A model generated the notes under the pieces. It ran no database searches. It saw only the letters and a program-made list of their open reading frames with translations, and was not told the origin of the DNA. A stretch of DNA of 64,000 nt. It comes from Dyadobacter sp. MSC1_007. Its GTDB lineage: Bacteria; Bacteroidota; Bacteroidia; Cytophagales; Spirosomataceae. This document shows positions 16,819-27,066 of this stretch, piece after piece (position 1 is the first letter of the stretch; every line of letters begins with the position of its first letter). The translations under genes and the position numbers were made by a program. The DNA lies in contig NZ_JAMOZL010000011.1 of the NCBI RefSeq assembly GCF_023667495.1, positions 248,001 to 312,000 on the forward strand, read 5' to 3'.

Positions 16819-19800
16819 GTGAAACCGGCAACCCTCGTTATAAGCGTATTGATTTTGTGGTGCACAATGGCACAAGGCCAACCGAGTGCCGCCCAACGGA
16901 ATGCCGCCCAACCTTATGTCGCGTGGGTGAAGCATTATGGGCCTGAAAACGGCCTTGCCCATCGGGAGGTAAATGCTATTTTTCAGGACCGGCAGGGTTT
17001 TATGTGGTTTGGGACCAAGTTTGGGCTCAGCCGGTTTGATGGAAAAACTTTTACCAATTTCACCAAAGACCGCAATGGACTTGTATTTGACGATATACAA
17101 TCCATTGCGCAGGACGCCGACGGAATGCTGTGGCTCATGGGACCGTACGGAGAATCCCGGATTTCTCTCTTCAACCCATTGACGGGAATATCGATTCCTT
17201 TTGAGAAAAAATTCGGCGAAAAGCACACGGGTAGCTACTTGAATTTTCCGCAACGCCTATTTGGCGGCATGGACGGGACTATATTTTTCGCAAATTTCCG
17301 TCCGGCCATACTTTCATCTTATCACCCTAAATCAGGTCTGAGGCATGTCCGTCTTTCGAGGTTCAAACAACTAACAATTAGACAGATAACCGCCCGCAAT
17401 ACCGTTTGGGCCATCGCCGACGGACAGCAATTCGTTGAACTTACTGCTGACGGGCGAATTCTTCGGGAGTTCAAACATTCAGAGGACCTCTTTACTAATT
17501 GTTTGGGACAACGCAATGCCGGTACGGAATTTTGTTACCTGACTACAAATCTGTCAGATGGCTTTGTTAATGCTTACAGAATTGACGAATCAGGTCAACG
17601 GCACGAAATTCCCCGTGCACAGCAACCCGTTTTGTCACATGCACTCTTTCCAGTTTGCCATGTCTTTGATAAAACCGGGGCAATATGGGATGGGACTCAT
17701 CTTCGGGACAAAACCGGCACGATACTTCTGGATATCGCGGACCAGCTAACGGGGGAAGCGGTAGTCAACCGGAGTTTTTTTGTTGATCAAAACGGCTCAA
17801 TGTGGCTGGGGACTAGTTTTGGCGTGTATCAGGTTAAAGTGGTGCCCAATTACTTTCGCCGGTTGTTTTACAATGCTACTTACACCGGCGAAAAAACAGC
17901 GGCCATTCGCGGGATCACGGTTAGCAAGGATACTCTTTATGCCAATCTTGAGAAATTTGGGCTCTACACCAGCAATACAAATGGCGAATCGGTAAAAAAA
18001 CTATTAAGTGATCCGAATCACGGACCCACGGTCGCACTTGCAGATCATCCACCAGGGCGACTGATGCTGGGATTGGCAAATCAATTGGTTGACTATGACC
18101 GTAAAACCGGCAAGCAAAAAGCATTTCAACTCCTCAATAACAGTACAATATGGGCGCTCCATGCGTTTGGTGCCAATCGATGGATAGCAGGGGGGCGTCT
18201 GGGGTTATGGATGGCGGATTCAAAAACCGGCCAGCTCGAATCATTTGCCCGCTATAACCAGTTTCCCGAGCTCGCGCAGTCGCATGTGCTCTACATTGCC
18301 CCTGACCGGAATGGTACATTCTGGATTTGTTCGGGAACCGGTCTGTATACGGCTGATCCGGCCAAAGGCATCACAGCACGTTATTGGAGCGGCGGAAAAG
18401 GGCAATTCTATTTACCTGCTGACGTTTATGAGCATTTTTATCAGGATCAAAAAGGTATTTACTGGCTCGGAACGGCTAATTCAGGTCTGATTAGATGGGA
18501 CAGGCAACGGAATCAATATCGGCAATTCCGGCGATCGGAAGGCCTGTCAAACCACAATATTCACGCGATATACCCCGACCAGAGAGGTCGCCTCTGGCTC
18601 AGCAGCGACCACGGTATCATGCAATTCGACCCGATCCGCCTGACAGTCCGGTCTTATTTTACCCAGAATGGCATTACCCACGACGAATTTAATCGCATCG
18701 CACATTTTCAGGACAAAACCGGAAGGATTTATTTCGGAGGGCTAAATGGCATCACTTCCTTCGATCCCCGCGACTTCGAAAACGAAAGCCTACCGGCTCC
18801 GCTACAAATGCGCCTGGTTTCATTTCGCCAGTTCGATAATGCAGTGGGCCAACTTCTCGACAAAACCGAGGAACTTACCAAAACACACGAGATCATCATC
18901 CGGCCGGGTGAGCAAACTGCGGTGGTTGAATTTGCGATGCTGAATTTTACAGATTCGGAGAAGAACGTTTATGCCTATCAGTTACAAGGGCTGGACGATG
19001 CCTGGACGCAGCAGATCGAATCGTCGATACGACTGGGTAACCTGCCTTATGGTAGATACAAGTTACTGATTAAGGGGCAGGCGGCCAACGGGCAATGGTC
19101 GGCCAATACACTGGCCATTGGGGTTGATGTCAGGCGGCCTTTTTATCTGCAAATCTGGTTTTTGGGATTAGCAGCGCTGTTATTGGTCGCCTGCATCTGG
19201 GGTTGGTTGAAATGGCGGATCTGGAACCATCGGCAAGAACAATTACGGCTCGAATCGGAGATCAGGCACGCCACGGCCCGCATTGAGATGGATAAAGGTG
19301 TCATCGAGCGCCAGGCGAAATCGCTTCAACAGCTCAATGAAGCCAAGTCCCGCTTTTTCGCCAACATCTCCCATGAGTTCCGCACGCCGCTGACCGTTAT
19401 TTTGGGCATGACATCCGAGCTGAAACGCTACAAACCGGATGAGGTCGTAGAACGGAGCCCCCGGGTCGCCGACCTGATCGAGCGGAATGGAAGCAGCTTG
19501 CTGCGGCTCATCAACCAGATCCTGGACCTTTCCAAACTTGAATCCGGAGCGATGAGCTGGCAACCGATTCGCGCCGATTTTGTCCGCTTCGCTCGTTATG
19601 TGGCAGAATCTTTTGATACAATGGCTTCAGGTAAGGACATTCATATGCATTTCCAATCCGATGAACGGGACCTGGAAGCAGATTTTGACAAGGACAAGCT
19701 ACAAGATATCTTATCAAACCTTTTGACAAATGCCATCAAATTCACGCCTAATGGCGGCCATGTTTACCTCCGCCTAACTACTACGACAATAAAAAACGAG

Positions 19801-20943
19801 GGGTATTATGAGGCGGTTTCACCAGCGCAACAACCGGATAACGAATGGATTTCAATCTATGTCCGCAATACGGGCCCGGGTATCGAAACCGACAAGTTGC
19901 CATTGATCTTCGACCGTTTTTTTCAGGTTTCCGGCCAGCTTGCCTCCGAAACGGGCGGGACCGGCATAGGCCTGGCCCTCGTGCGCGAGCTGGTCTCTCT
20001 CATGCAGGGCAGACTCGCGGTTCGAAGCGTACCCGGCGAGGGTGCGGAGTTTGTTGTAAGTTTCCGCAGGACCCGTCATGCCCCATTCGTTTTACTGCCA
20101 GCGGCTGGGCCGGCCTTAGGCAAACGGGATATTCCGGACGAGACCGGGGCTACAAACGAAACAGCCGAAGAGAAGCCTATACTTTTGCTGGTGGAAGACA
20201 ACGAGGACGTGGCCGCTTACATCGTCTCTGCTATGCGCAGCGATTACCATATCATTCGGGCGGACAATGGCCAGACAGGTATAGATTCCGCTTTGGAAAA
20301 GATCCCGGACATCATTCTAACCGATGTGATGATGCAACTGAAAGATGGTTATGAGTTGTGTGATACGCTGAAAAACGACCCTGCCACAAGCCATATTCCC
20401 ATCGTCATGCTAACGGCCAGGGCTGGGATCAGCGACCGGATAAGCGGCATACGCCGCGGCGCCGATGCCTATCTGACCAAACCATTCCAACGGGAAGAGT
20501 TGGAAGTGGTGCTGAGCAATCTGCTTCAATCCCGGCGCCGGCTACGGGCGTATTACAGCCGGCAAGTCTCGGAGTCTGCGGAGCCAAGCGCGCTTCCAAT
20601 CGAAGAAAACGAGTCTCTTGAGAATTTGTTTTTGCAAAGGCTGCGGTCAGCACTGGAAGCTCAGTGGGATAACAGCCCGGCGTCCATGGAGACGATATGC
20701 CAGCAGGTTGGCATGAGCCGCTCCTCGCTTCACCGGAAGATGGTCGCGCTCACGGGAATGTCCGTCACCCGCTACGACCGCGCTCTTCGCCTAACCCAGG
20801 CGCGCCACCTGCTCACTACCACAGCGATGACCATTTCCGAAGTGGCGTATGCAGTCGGATTTGAGGATCCCAAGTATTTCACGCGGTTGTTTTCCGAAAA
20901 ATTTGATCATTCTCCTACCGAATTCCGGCGACTGAAACAATAG
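16819..20943 (+). CDS. Hybrid two-component system regulator (Reg_prop - Y_Y_Y - HisKA - REC - AraC)
   Basis: A 1,374-residue one-polypeptide sensor-regulator. From the N-terminus: signal peptide (GTG start; MKPATLVISVLILW, cut after AQG); two Reg_prop beta-propellers to about 650; a Y_Y_Y sensor domain (about 660-770); one membrane helix (775-797); HisKA with SHEFRTPL and phospho-acceptor His852; an HATPase with NLLTNAIKF, NTGPGIE and GGTGIGLALV; a receiver with VEDNED (1125-1130) and phospho-acceptor Asp1169; and an AraC helix-turn-helix (about 1290-1374). In Bacteroidota such hybrids sense a periplasmic ligand, often a glycan, and switch on neighbouring genes; no SusCD pair is adjacent here. 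The GTG start is chosen because the next ATG (16867) would delete the signal peptide. The neighbouring O-methyltransferase and repeat-protein genes are plausible targets. Confidence 0.93.
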   Translation: MKPATLVISVLILWCTMAQGQPSAAQRNAAQPYVAWVKHYGPENGLAHREVNAIFQDRQGFMWFGTKFGLSRFDGKTFTNFTKDRNGLVFDDIQSIAQDADGMLWLMGPYGESRISLFNPLTGISIPFEKKFGEKHTGSYLNFPQRLFGGMDGTIFFANFRPAILSSYHPKSGLRHVRLSRFKQLTIRQITARNTVWAIADGQQFVELTADGRILREFKHSEDLFTNCLGQRNAGTEFCYLTTNLSDGFVNAYRIDESGQRHEIPRAQQPVLSHALFPVCHVFDKTGAIWDGTHLRDKTGTILLDIADQLTGEAVVNRSFFVDQNGSMWLGTSFGVYQVKVVPNYFRRLFYNATYTGEKTAAIRGITVSKDTLYANLEKFGLYTSNTNGESVKKLLSDPNHGPTVALADHPPGRLMLGLANQLVDYDRKTGKQKAFQLLNNSTIWALHAFGANRWIAGGRLGLWMADSKTGQLESFARYNQFPELAQSHVLYIAPDRNGTFWICSGTGLYTADPAKGITARYWSGGKGQFYLPADVYEHFYQDQKGIYWLGTANSGLIRWDRQRNQYRQFRRSEGLSNHNIHAIYPDQRGRLWLSSDHGIMQFDPIRLTVRSYFTQNGITHDEFNRIAHFQDKTGRIYFGGLNGITSFDPRDFENESLPAPLQMRLVSFRQFDNAVGQLLDKTEELTKTHEIIIRPGEQTAVVEFAMLNFTDSEKNVYAYQLQGLDDAWTQQIESSIRLGNLPYGRYKLLIKGQAANGQWSANTLAIGVDVRRPFYLQIWFLGLAALLLVACIWGWLKWRIWNHRQEQLRLESEIRHATARIEMDKGVIERQAKSLQQLNEAKSRFFANISHEFRTPLTVILGMTSELKRYKPDEVVERSPRVADLIERNGSSLLRLINQILDLSKLESGAMSWQPIRADFVRFARYVAESFDTMASGKDIHMHFQSDERDLEADFDKDKLQDILSNLLTNAIKFTPNGGHVYLRLTTTTIKNEGYYEAVSPAQQPDNEWISIYVRNTGPGIETDKLPLIFDRFFQVSGQLASETGGTGIGLALVRELVSLMQGRLAVRSVPGEGAEFVVSFRRTRHAPFVLLPAAGPALGKRDIPDETGATNETAEEKPILLLVEDNEDVAAYIVSAMRSDYHIIRADNGQTGIDSALEKIPDIILTDVMMQLKDGYELCDTLKNDPATSHIPIVMLTARAGISDRISGIRRGADAYLTKPFQREELEVVLSNLLQSRRRLRAYYSRQVSESAEPSALPIEENESLENLFLQRLRSALEAQWDNSPASMETICQQVGMSRSSLHRKMVALTGMSVTRYDRALRLTQARHLLTTTAMTISEVAYAVGFEDPKYFTRLFSEKFDHSPTEFRRLKQ

Positions 20944-21073
20944 TCCACCTTTTTGGGATTATAGTCCACTCTCATCTCCACCTGCTTCAATATGTTTGTT
21001 GCGTGGATTCTGAGCCACTTTCTCTGTTTCGCACTTGGCACATTTGTAACCTCAACTCCCTCCATTCAAAACG

Positions 21074-22117
21074 ATGACAACGAACCAATCTACCGAACCC
21101 TCACCCGCTGGCATTCTTCAAATGGGCACCGGCTTTTGGGCATCCAAAATATTGTTAACAGCCGTCGACTTCGACCTTTTCACCTTGCTGGCCGAAAAAA
21201 AGCAGTTGACGGCCGGCGAGCTCAAACAGACCCTGAACCTACATTGCAGTGACCGGAACGTTTTCGACTTTTTAGATACACTTACCGGACTTGGTTTTTT
21301 AAACCGCGCTGGCATCCTGGAAACTGCCGCCTACTCCAACTCGCCCGATACAGACATGTTTCTGGACCTGAAAAAGCCAACTTATGTCGGTGGAATGCTC
21401 AAAATGCTTAACAACAGACTTTACGGTTTCTGGGGAACGCTGGAAGACGGGCTGAAAACCGGCAAGCCCCAAAATGAAGCAAAACATGGGGAAAATTTGT
21501 TTGACGCAATTTATAAATCCCCTGAGCTCCTGGAAGGCTTCGTCAACGCCATGAGCGGCATTCAGGTTGGCGCATTTATGGCTTTTGCGCAAAAATTTGA
21601 TTTTTCAAAATACAAAACCCTGACAGACGCCGGTGGTTCCAGCGGCTTGCTTTCCATGGTGGTGGCCAATCATCAGCCTCATATGTCTTGTGTGAGTGTG
21701 GACCTTCCTGCCGTTACCGCCATTGCGGAAAAAACGATCACAAAAGCCGGCTTAACAAGCCGGGTCAAGGCGGTGTCAGGCGATTTTTTTAATGATGCAT
21801 TTCCGACCGCCGATATAGTAACGATGGGTAATATTTTGCATGACTGGGATGAACAGCAAAAACTCAGCCTGATGAAGCGTGCATATGCCGCTCTGCCCGA
21901 GGGAGGCGCTTTTATAGCCATTGAGAACGTCATTGACGATGACAGAAAAGCCAATGTGTTTGGCCTGATGATGAGTCTGAATATGCTTATCGAAACCGGC
22001 ACCGGCTTCGACTACACCTTCGCTGATTTCACCCGGTGGGCCAAGCAAGTCGGGTTCAGTTCCACTTCGTTGCTGCCTCTGGCTGGGCCGACGAGTGCGG
22101 CCATTGCGATTAAATGA
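21074..22117 (+). CDS. SAM-dependent O-methyltransferase (plant/actinobacterial OMT type)
   Basis: A 347-residue protein of the Methyltransf_2 family. It has an N-terminal winged-helix dimerisation region (MGTGFWASKILLTAVDFDLF; QTLNLHCSDRNVFDFLDTL), the SAM-binding glycine motif LTDAGGSSGLLSMVV (about residues 190-205), and GNILHDWDEQQKLSLM, where His256 matches the general base of the family. Such enzymes methylate phenolic hydroxyls of small molecules. It follows the hybrid two-component gene by 130 bases on the same strand and precedes the repeat-protein paralogue. No biosynthetic cluster is visible, so the substrate is unknown. Confidence 0.85.
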   Translation: MTTNQSTEPSPAGILQMGTGFWASKILLTAVDFDLFTLLAEKKQLTAGELKQTLNLHCSDRNVFDFLDTLTGLGFLNRAGILETAAYSNSPDTDMFLDLKKPTYVGGMLKMLNNRLYGFWGTLEDGLKTGKPQNEAKHGENLFDAIYKSPELLEGFVNAMSGIQVGAFMAFAQKFDFSKYKTLTDAGGSSGLLSMVVANHQPHMSCVSVDLPAVTAIAEKTITKAGLTSRVKAVSGDFFNDAFPTADIVTMGNILHDWDEQQKLSLMKRAYAALPEGGAFIAIENVIDDDRKANVFGLMMSLNMLIETGTGFDYTFADFTRWAKQVGFSSTSLLPLAGPTSAAIAIK

Positions 22118-22194
22118 CACCCGTTGTGAAACAGTAACTCCGGACATATGGCTTCATTGGGCATGTCGAATTATTCACTTATTTGATCTAAATT

Positions 22195-24663
22195 ATGATG
22201 CATCACTACACCTTATCTACTGATTATCAGCTACAAAATAGGGCTGGATTCGAAAGAAGCCAATTCAGTCTAAGGCCATTTCTACCATCTGTCAAAGTAC
22301 ATTTATTAGTATTGACTTTTATCATTGTATTCGCCAACACTTCATTTGCAGATACTTACTGGCAAGGGGACGTCAGCAACGATTGGAACACTGCAGGCAA
22401 TTGGACGGCTGGTGTGCCCGATGCGTCCGACGTCGTAGAGATCCAAGGTGTGTCGCTACCCAATGTTAATCCCATTGTCACTGGTGCAGCCGTTGCGAAG
22501 GCTGTTATCGTAGCTTATGGTGGATTTCTCACCATAGCCGTGGGCGGAACCTTGTCCATTGCTGATTCTCAAACACATGGGCTGGACGTTTATTCGGCCT
22601 CAGTGGAAAATAACGGAACGTTGAATATCAATAATGTCGCTTTTACCGGTATTGGGATGTTTGATGGCGTTTTTACGAATAAGGGCACGATAAATGTCGG
22701 AAATACAGGGGATATTGGCTATGCCGGCATCGACAACGACGCCAGCACTTTTGTAAACGAAAGTGGGGTCATTTCCATTAACCGAACCAACAAGAATTCA
22801 ACAAACAGTGCAGCAATTTCAAATACGGGCTCGGGCAGCTTTACTAACAAGGCCAGTATCACCATTGGCGGAGTTTTGCCTGGACTTTACAATGGTAAGG
22901 GTATTTGGTGCGACCATGAATCGGTTTTTTTAAATGAAGCTGGCAGCCATATTTCGATTAGCCGAACTGTCTCGGATGGGTTCTATAATAATGCGTCTTT
23001 TACCAATCAGGGATCAATTGATATCGGTACAGTGGGAGACATTGGCGGTGATGCAATATTTAACCGTGGTTACTTTGACAATACCGCCAGTACTGCCTAC
23101 ATCAATATTGCATCAGATAACATCATAAACAACAATGCATCCGGAGAATTCTACAATGGAGGCGTAATCATCGAAAATGCTTCCGGTAATAGCAACATTA
23201 CTGAAAACACAGGTGTAGTTCAAAACCTGAATGGTGGTAGTTTCGTAATTCCCTCAGGTCCTGCCGCAATTACGGCGACCGGTCAGATCTGGACGGGCTT
23301 CTCCGATGCGGAATGGAATAATCCATCCAATTGGCAAAACTCACTAGTGCCTACGGGAACCGATGATGTGACCATCGCACATGTGGCTACCGACCCCATC
23401 ATCAACCCACTTGATGCTGTGGCAAAGTCAGTCACCGTACAAAATGGTGCTGTTTTGACAATAGGGGGTTCAGGCATTTTATCTATTAATGGTGGGGATG
23501 TTCAAGGTTTGTTAAACCAGGGAACGGTTGTAAATAATGGGCTGCTCAAAATTGGTCTCACCACAAGCACCGGAAGCTATGGAATTAGAAATGAGGGAAC
23601 ATTCAGCAATAGTTCGGGGACGGTGAATATCGACAACGCGACGCAGGCAGCGTTGTATAATTTTTCAGGCACTTTCGCAAACAGCGCGTCGCTCTCTCTT
23701 AAAATTGCGGATGCGGCGCCCTTTTTAGTCAATTCAGCGGCGGGCACTATAAGCAATGACGTATCCGGGACATTGTCAGGTACTGGTGTAATCAGCCCTA
23801 CGCATTTTACCAACAATGGAGGCATCCTTTCGCCGGGTTATTCGCCAGGGGTACTCGCCTTTAATGCCGGTGTAAATTTCAGTAATAGCATCCTGGCCAT
23901 GGAAGTGAACGGAACCGGTGTGGCTGGTACGGCTTACGACCAGATCGTCGTGAATGGAACAGCGACTTTGGGTGGTACACTGGCACTCACTTTCAATTTT
24001 CCGGTTCCCCATGATGGAGATGTAGTTACAATTTTAGACGGAACCGCATTGTCAGGGACATTCAGCTCGGTAACAGGCCTGCCGGAGCACTGGGTTGTAA
24101 AATACAATTCACCCAATTCCGGGGAAGTAAGCCTGGAATATACCAACCCGATGCCGGTAACCCTTATTCGTTTTACGGCTAAAAAACAGGATAGCGGTGT
24201 CAAACTGGATTGGCTAACTTCGGATGAAACCAACAACCAGGGATTTGAAGTTGAACGCAGGATTGACAGTGGAATGTGGGAAAAAGTCGGTTTCGTGGAC
24301 GGAAGCGGGACTACCAAAGAAAATAACGCTTACTCTTTCCTGGATCTTAACCCTTCACCCGGTATGAACTATTACCGGCTGCGTCAGATGGATTTCGATG
24401 GTAAAGTTGAACTCTCCCGGATTGTTGGCGTAGAAATGGACAATGGGATACTCCTGAAAATTTATCCCAATCCAACCACCGGAATAATCAATATTGAAGG
24501 AGCCCATTCCAATATCAGGATCCTGGACATTCTTGGCAGACCCGTCATGAATGGGATGATCATCAATCAAAAAATAGATGTCTCCCATTTGCCCGGCGGC
24601 TTTTACATCCTGTCGGTTTCTTCTGAGAACAAAGAAAAATCAATCCCGATTTTAAAACAGTAA
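22195..24663 (+). CDS. Secreted repeat protein with T9SS tail, short paralogue of the giant protein (822 aa)
   Basis: It shares all the module types of the 2,415-residue protein except the Ig-like domains. A long signal region (hydrophobic VHLLVLTFIIVFAN, cut near residue 52) leads to a tryptophan-rich lead module (WQGDVSNDWNTAGNWTAGVP), about three beta repeats with INVG...GI-N and SITIGG, a second lead module near residue 365 (WTGFSDAEWNNPSNW), one or two more repeats (TGSYGIRNEGTFSN), a passenger end with LSPGYSPGVL (about 545), then LPVTLIRF-like and MNYYRLRQMDFDGK segments and a sorting tail beginning IYPNPTTG. The mature chain is expected at the cell surface. The UbiG-like gene follows by 31 bases and may be co-transcribed. 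Confidence 0.87.
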   Translation: MMHHYTLSTDYQLQNRAGFERSQFSLRPFLPSVKVHLLVLTFIIVFANTSFADTYWQGDVSNDWNTAGNWTAGVPDASDVVEIQGVSLPNVNPIVTGAAVAKAVIVAYGGFLTIAVGGTLSIADSQTHGLDVYSASVENNGTLNINNVAFTGIGMFDGVFTNKGTINVGNTGDIGYAGIDNDASTFVNESGVISINRTNKNSTNSAAISNTGSGSFTNKASITIGGVLPGLYNGKGIWCDHESVFLNEAGSHISISRTVSDGFYNNASFTNQGSIDIGTVGDIGGDAIFNRGYFDNTASTAYINIASDNIINNNASGEFYNGGVIIENASGNSNITENTGVVQNLNGGSFVIPSGPAAITATGQIWTGFSDAEWNNPSNWQNSLVPTGTDDVTIAHVATDPIINPLDAVAKSVTVQNGAVLTIGGSGILSINGGDVQGLLNQGTVVNNGLLKIGLTTSTGSYGIRNEGTFSNSSGTVNIDNATQAALYNFSGTFANSASLSLKIADAAPFLVNSAAGTISNDVSGTLSGTGVISPTHFTNNGGILSPGYSPGVLAFNAGVNFSNSILAMEVNGTGVAGTAYDQIVVNGTATLGGTLALTFNFPVPHDGDVVTILDGTALSGTFSSVTGLPEHWVVKYNSPNSGEVSLEYTNPMPVTLIRFTAKKQDSGVKLDWLTSDETNNQGFEVERRIDSGMWEKVGFVDGSGTTKENNAYSFLDLNPSPGMNYYRLRQMDFDGKVELSRIVGVEMDNGILLKIYPNPTTGIINIEGAHSNIRILDILGRPVMNGMIINQKIDVSHLPGGFYILSVSSENKEKSIPILKQ

Positions 24664-24694
24664 CCGTGTCGTAAACCAATTAACCAAAAAGAAA

Positions 24695-25498
24695 ATGGAA
24701 AGAATAGCACCTGAAATTTATAGCCAGATCAACAACCACGTTTATAACGAGAAAGGCGACCTGTGGTGGAATCCCGAGAATATCTTGCACATCTTAAAAA
24801 CGTCAGTAAACCCCTGGCGGGTAGGCGTTGCCATGGATGCTTTAAACAAGCTGAATTTTGATCCGAAAGGTAAAACAGCGCTTGAAATAGGCAGCGGCGG
24901 CGGAATCCTGACGGAAGAAATTTGCAGGATGGGATTCACAACCACGGGTATCGAACCAGCAGAAGAGTCGATCCGGACAGCGGCGGGCCACGCAAAAGCA
25001 ATGGGGCTTGACATTACCTATGACCAGGGCTATGGAGAGCACCTTCCCTACCCTGATGCTTCGTTCGACTGTGTGTTTTGCTGTGATGTACTAGAACACG
25101 TTTCTGATTTGCCCAAAGTGATTTCTGAAATTTCAAGGGTCCTTAAACCCAATGGCGTTTTCCTTTATGACACGCTCAACAGGACATTTATCAGCAAGCT
25201 TGTTGCTATCAAAATATGGCAGGAATGGAAACGCTGGGCATTCATGCCACCGAACCTGCACGTATGGAAAATGTTCATTAAGCCGGAAGAAATCAAAAGT
25301 CTTCTTGCAAAAAATGGCCTTGATTGGAAAGAACACAGAGGATCGGAACCTAATGTATCTATTCCTAAGATGTTGAGCTACCTCAGAAAACGCGTCAAAG
25401 GAGAATGGGGCTTTGTAGAATTGGGCCAGAATTTCCGACTCGTCGAAAGCGACGATATGAATATTCTCTACGCTGGCTATGCAGTAAAAAAGGGATAG
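24695..25498 (+). CDS. UbiG-like class I SAM methyltransferase
   Basis: A 267-residue Rossmann methyltransferase. Motif I is ALEIGSGGGILTEE (about residues 61-74), motif II GIEPAEESI, and the FDCVFCCDVLEHVSDLP block plus VLKPNGVFLYDTLNRT match UbiG-type O-methyltransferases acting on prenylated quinone precursors. Bacteroidota use menaquinone, so a ubiquinone role is unlikely and another O- or C-methylation is assumed. It lies 31 bases after the T9SS repeat-protein gene on the same strand, which suggests co-transcription. A second methyltransferase (21074) lies on the other side of that gene. Confidence 0.8.
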   Translation: MERIAPEIYSQINNHVYNEKGDLWWNPENILHILKTSVNPWRVGVAMDALNKLNFDPKGKTALEIGSGGGILTEEICRMGFTTTGIEPAEESIRTAAGHAKAMGLDITYDQGYGEHLPYPDASFDCVFCCDVLEHVSDLPKVISEISRVLKPNGVFLYDTLNRTFISKLVAIKIWQEWKRWAFMPPNLHVWKMFIKPEEIKSLLAKNGLDWKEHRGSEPNVSIPKMLSYLRKRVKGEWGFVELGQNFRLVESDDMNILYAGYAVKKG

Positions 25499-25506
25499 CC
25501 GGGCAA

Positions 25507-26868
25507 TCAGGGTTTTTCCGGCATATACCAGAACGGAATGGAAATCAGTGTTTTTTCTTTTTCTAAGGTAGTCCCCCCCATTGCAATGCGGATGTTGTTT
25601 TTACCAATTTTCAGATTACCAGGGAACAGGACTGTCTGCCATCCTACCTGCTGTTTCGGACCGCGCCGGGTCAATAGAAGATCGGGCCGGACATATAGCG
25701 AGTCGTTGACCCGGAGTTGAACCACTTTATTCAGTTGTTCAAGACTCCATTTCGCAAACAGTTCCTGTTTCTCCTTTTTAGGCAGCCGACCTGACCATTT
25801 TGGCTGAGGCGTAATACTTGCAAGAAGCGTATCCAATGTTTTCGGGTAGGCTATAAATAACCGGATAAAGGGCTCGCGGATCACATCTGACTGAATAGAT
25901 GCTTTTCCGACCAACTGGTCCGGATCGCGCTGATCATCATAAACCACCGGGTCGATGAACCCGCTATCGGCCGCGCCAGCGTACAGGTGACGGCGGTTTA
26001 ACGAGAGCCTGCTTCCTTCGTTATGGGACATATCGTAGAGCAACTGCCCAAACAGAAGTACGATGAAAACCCCTGTCATCAGCATTACATACTGAACAAG
26101 TTTCCGGGGCGGAACGTGGCTGTAAAAAGTATTTAATATGAAATTGACAGGCCGGTACAATCCCCAGAGAACCATTCTGTTCAAAGCAAGCAGGTGATTC
26201 TGCAAGGCGTCCAAAGCAGGTTTATTCTTTAATTGAGGCAAACTTGCGACCGAGCCGGCTACCACGTAAATGATCAGTACAGCATAAAAGATGACTTTCA
26301 GTATTTCAAGGAAATAATCCGGAATGAGTGGCCGCAATATGGTGTGCAGTATCAATATCAACACGTACGATGACGCAATCATGATCAGGAATAACACGAA
26401 TAGAAAGGCGATTGCGAAGACGATATTGCACCGGCGATCCAGTGCCAGAATATACCCTTCCAGCGTACCAAGCTCATCTTCCATTCGTTGCTGATTGCGT
26501 TTGCTGGTAAAAGGAATGCGGTCGTAATGAATGCCTTCAGGATACACCGCCAGCAAACCGACCAGCCCCACCCAAAATGCGCGCATGATAAAATTGGCCA
26601 AAAAGGCTATGAAAAGTACATAGCACGATGCCTTCATCGTGCTAAGGGCCAGTTGTGGGAATAGCCCACTCACTCCCGTTGTTTTGGCGATCAGGTTATA
26701 GTGAATGTATTCAAAGCCGTTGTCCAGCACCTCAGGAAGTTGCAGGACAGCGAATAACGCGGCCCCGGAAATAACCAGTTCGAGGTTCCAGCTCTGGCTG
26801 GTCAGTTCATTTAGTTTTTCTTGTTGCTTTGGTGACAGAGGGCTTTGGGGCGGAAGGTTTTCGCTCAT
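25507..26868 (-). CDS. Multi-pass membrane protein of unknown function
   Basis: A 453-residue protein with about five or six hydrophobic segments in the first 300 residues (for example SCYVLFIAFLANFIMRAFWV, VFAIAFLFVLFLIMIASSYV and KVIFYAVLIIYVVAGSVASL). A soluble C-terminal region of about 150 residues contains beta-rich sequence (VQLRVNDSLYVRPDLLLTR, NIRIAMGGTTLEKEKTL). The N-terminus is proline-rich (MSENLPPQSPLSPKQQ). No family is recognised. ATG 26868 is preferred over a TTG 42 bases upstream. It converges on the UbiG-like gene with 8 bases between stops. Confidence 0.7.
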   Translation of the reverse strand: MSENLPPQSPLSPKQQEKLNELTSQSWNLELVISGAALFAVLQLPEVLDNGFEYIHYNLIAKTTGVSGLFPQLALSTMKASCYVLFIAFLANFIMRAFWVGLVGLLAVYPEGIHYDRIPFTSKRNQQRMEDELGTLEGYILALDRRCNIVFAIAFLFVLFLIMIASSYVLILILHTILRPLIPDYFLEILKVIFYAVLIIYVVAGSVASLPQLKNKPALDALQNHLLALNRMVLWGLYRPVNFILNTFYSHVPPRKLVQYVMLMTGVFIVLLFGQLLYDMSHNEGSRLSLNRRHLYAGAADSGFIDPVVYDDQRDPDQLVGKASIQSDVIREPFIRLFIAYPKTLDTLLASITPQPKWSGRLPKKEKQELFAKWSLEQLNKVVQLRVNDSLYVRPDLLLTRRGPKQQVGWQTVLFPGNLKIGKNNIRIAMGGTTLEKEKTLISIPFWYMPEKP

Positions 26869-27021
26869 TCGAATCGTCGATAGTTTGGAGTGCAGGTCGT
26901 GCCAATGCAAAAAAAGCCAAAATTCTTACTGAACCAATAGAAACTGATTCATTAACCAAACTCCGGATCAATAAAGCGGTCATTTTTCCATGTTTCGGGG
27001 CAGATGAATGTAAAGTTTTTA

Positions 27022-27029
27022 TACATTTG
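27022..27029 (+). promoter_or_regulatory. Candidate -7 box of the TonB-receptor gene
   Basis: TACATTTG matches the Bacteroidota -7 consensus TAnnTTTG and lies 38 bases before the ATG. No convincing -33 TTG is found at 17-20 bases upstream, so the site is tentative. Confidence 0.35.
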
Positions 27030-27066
27030 GTTTTATTTATAATAAATCCAAATAAAAATAGATGGC

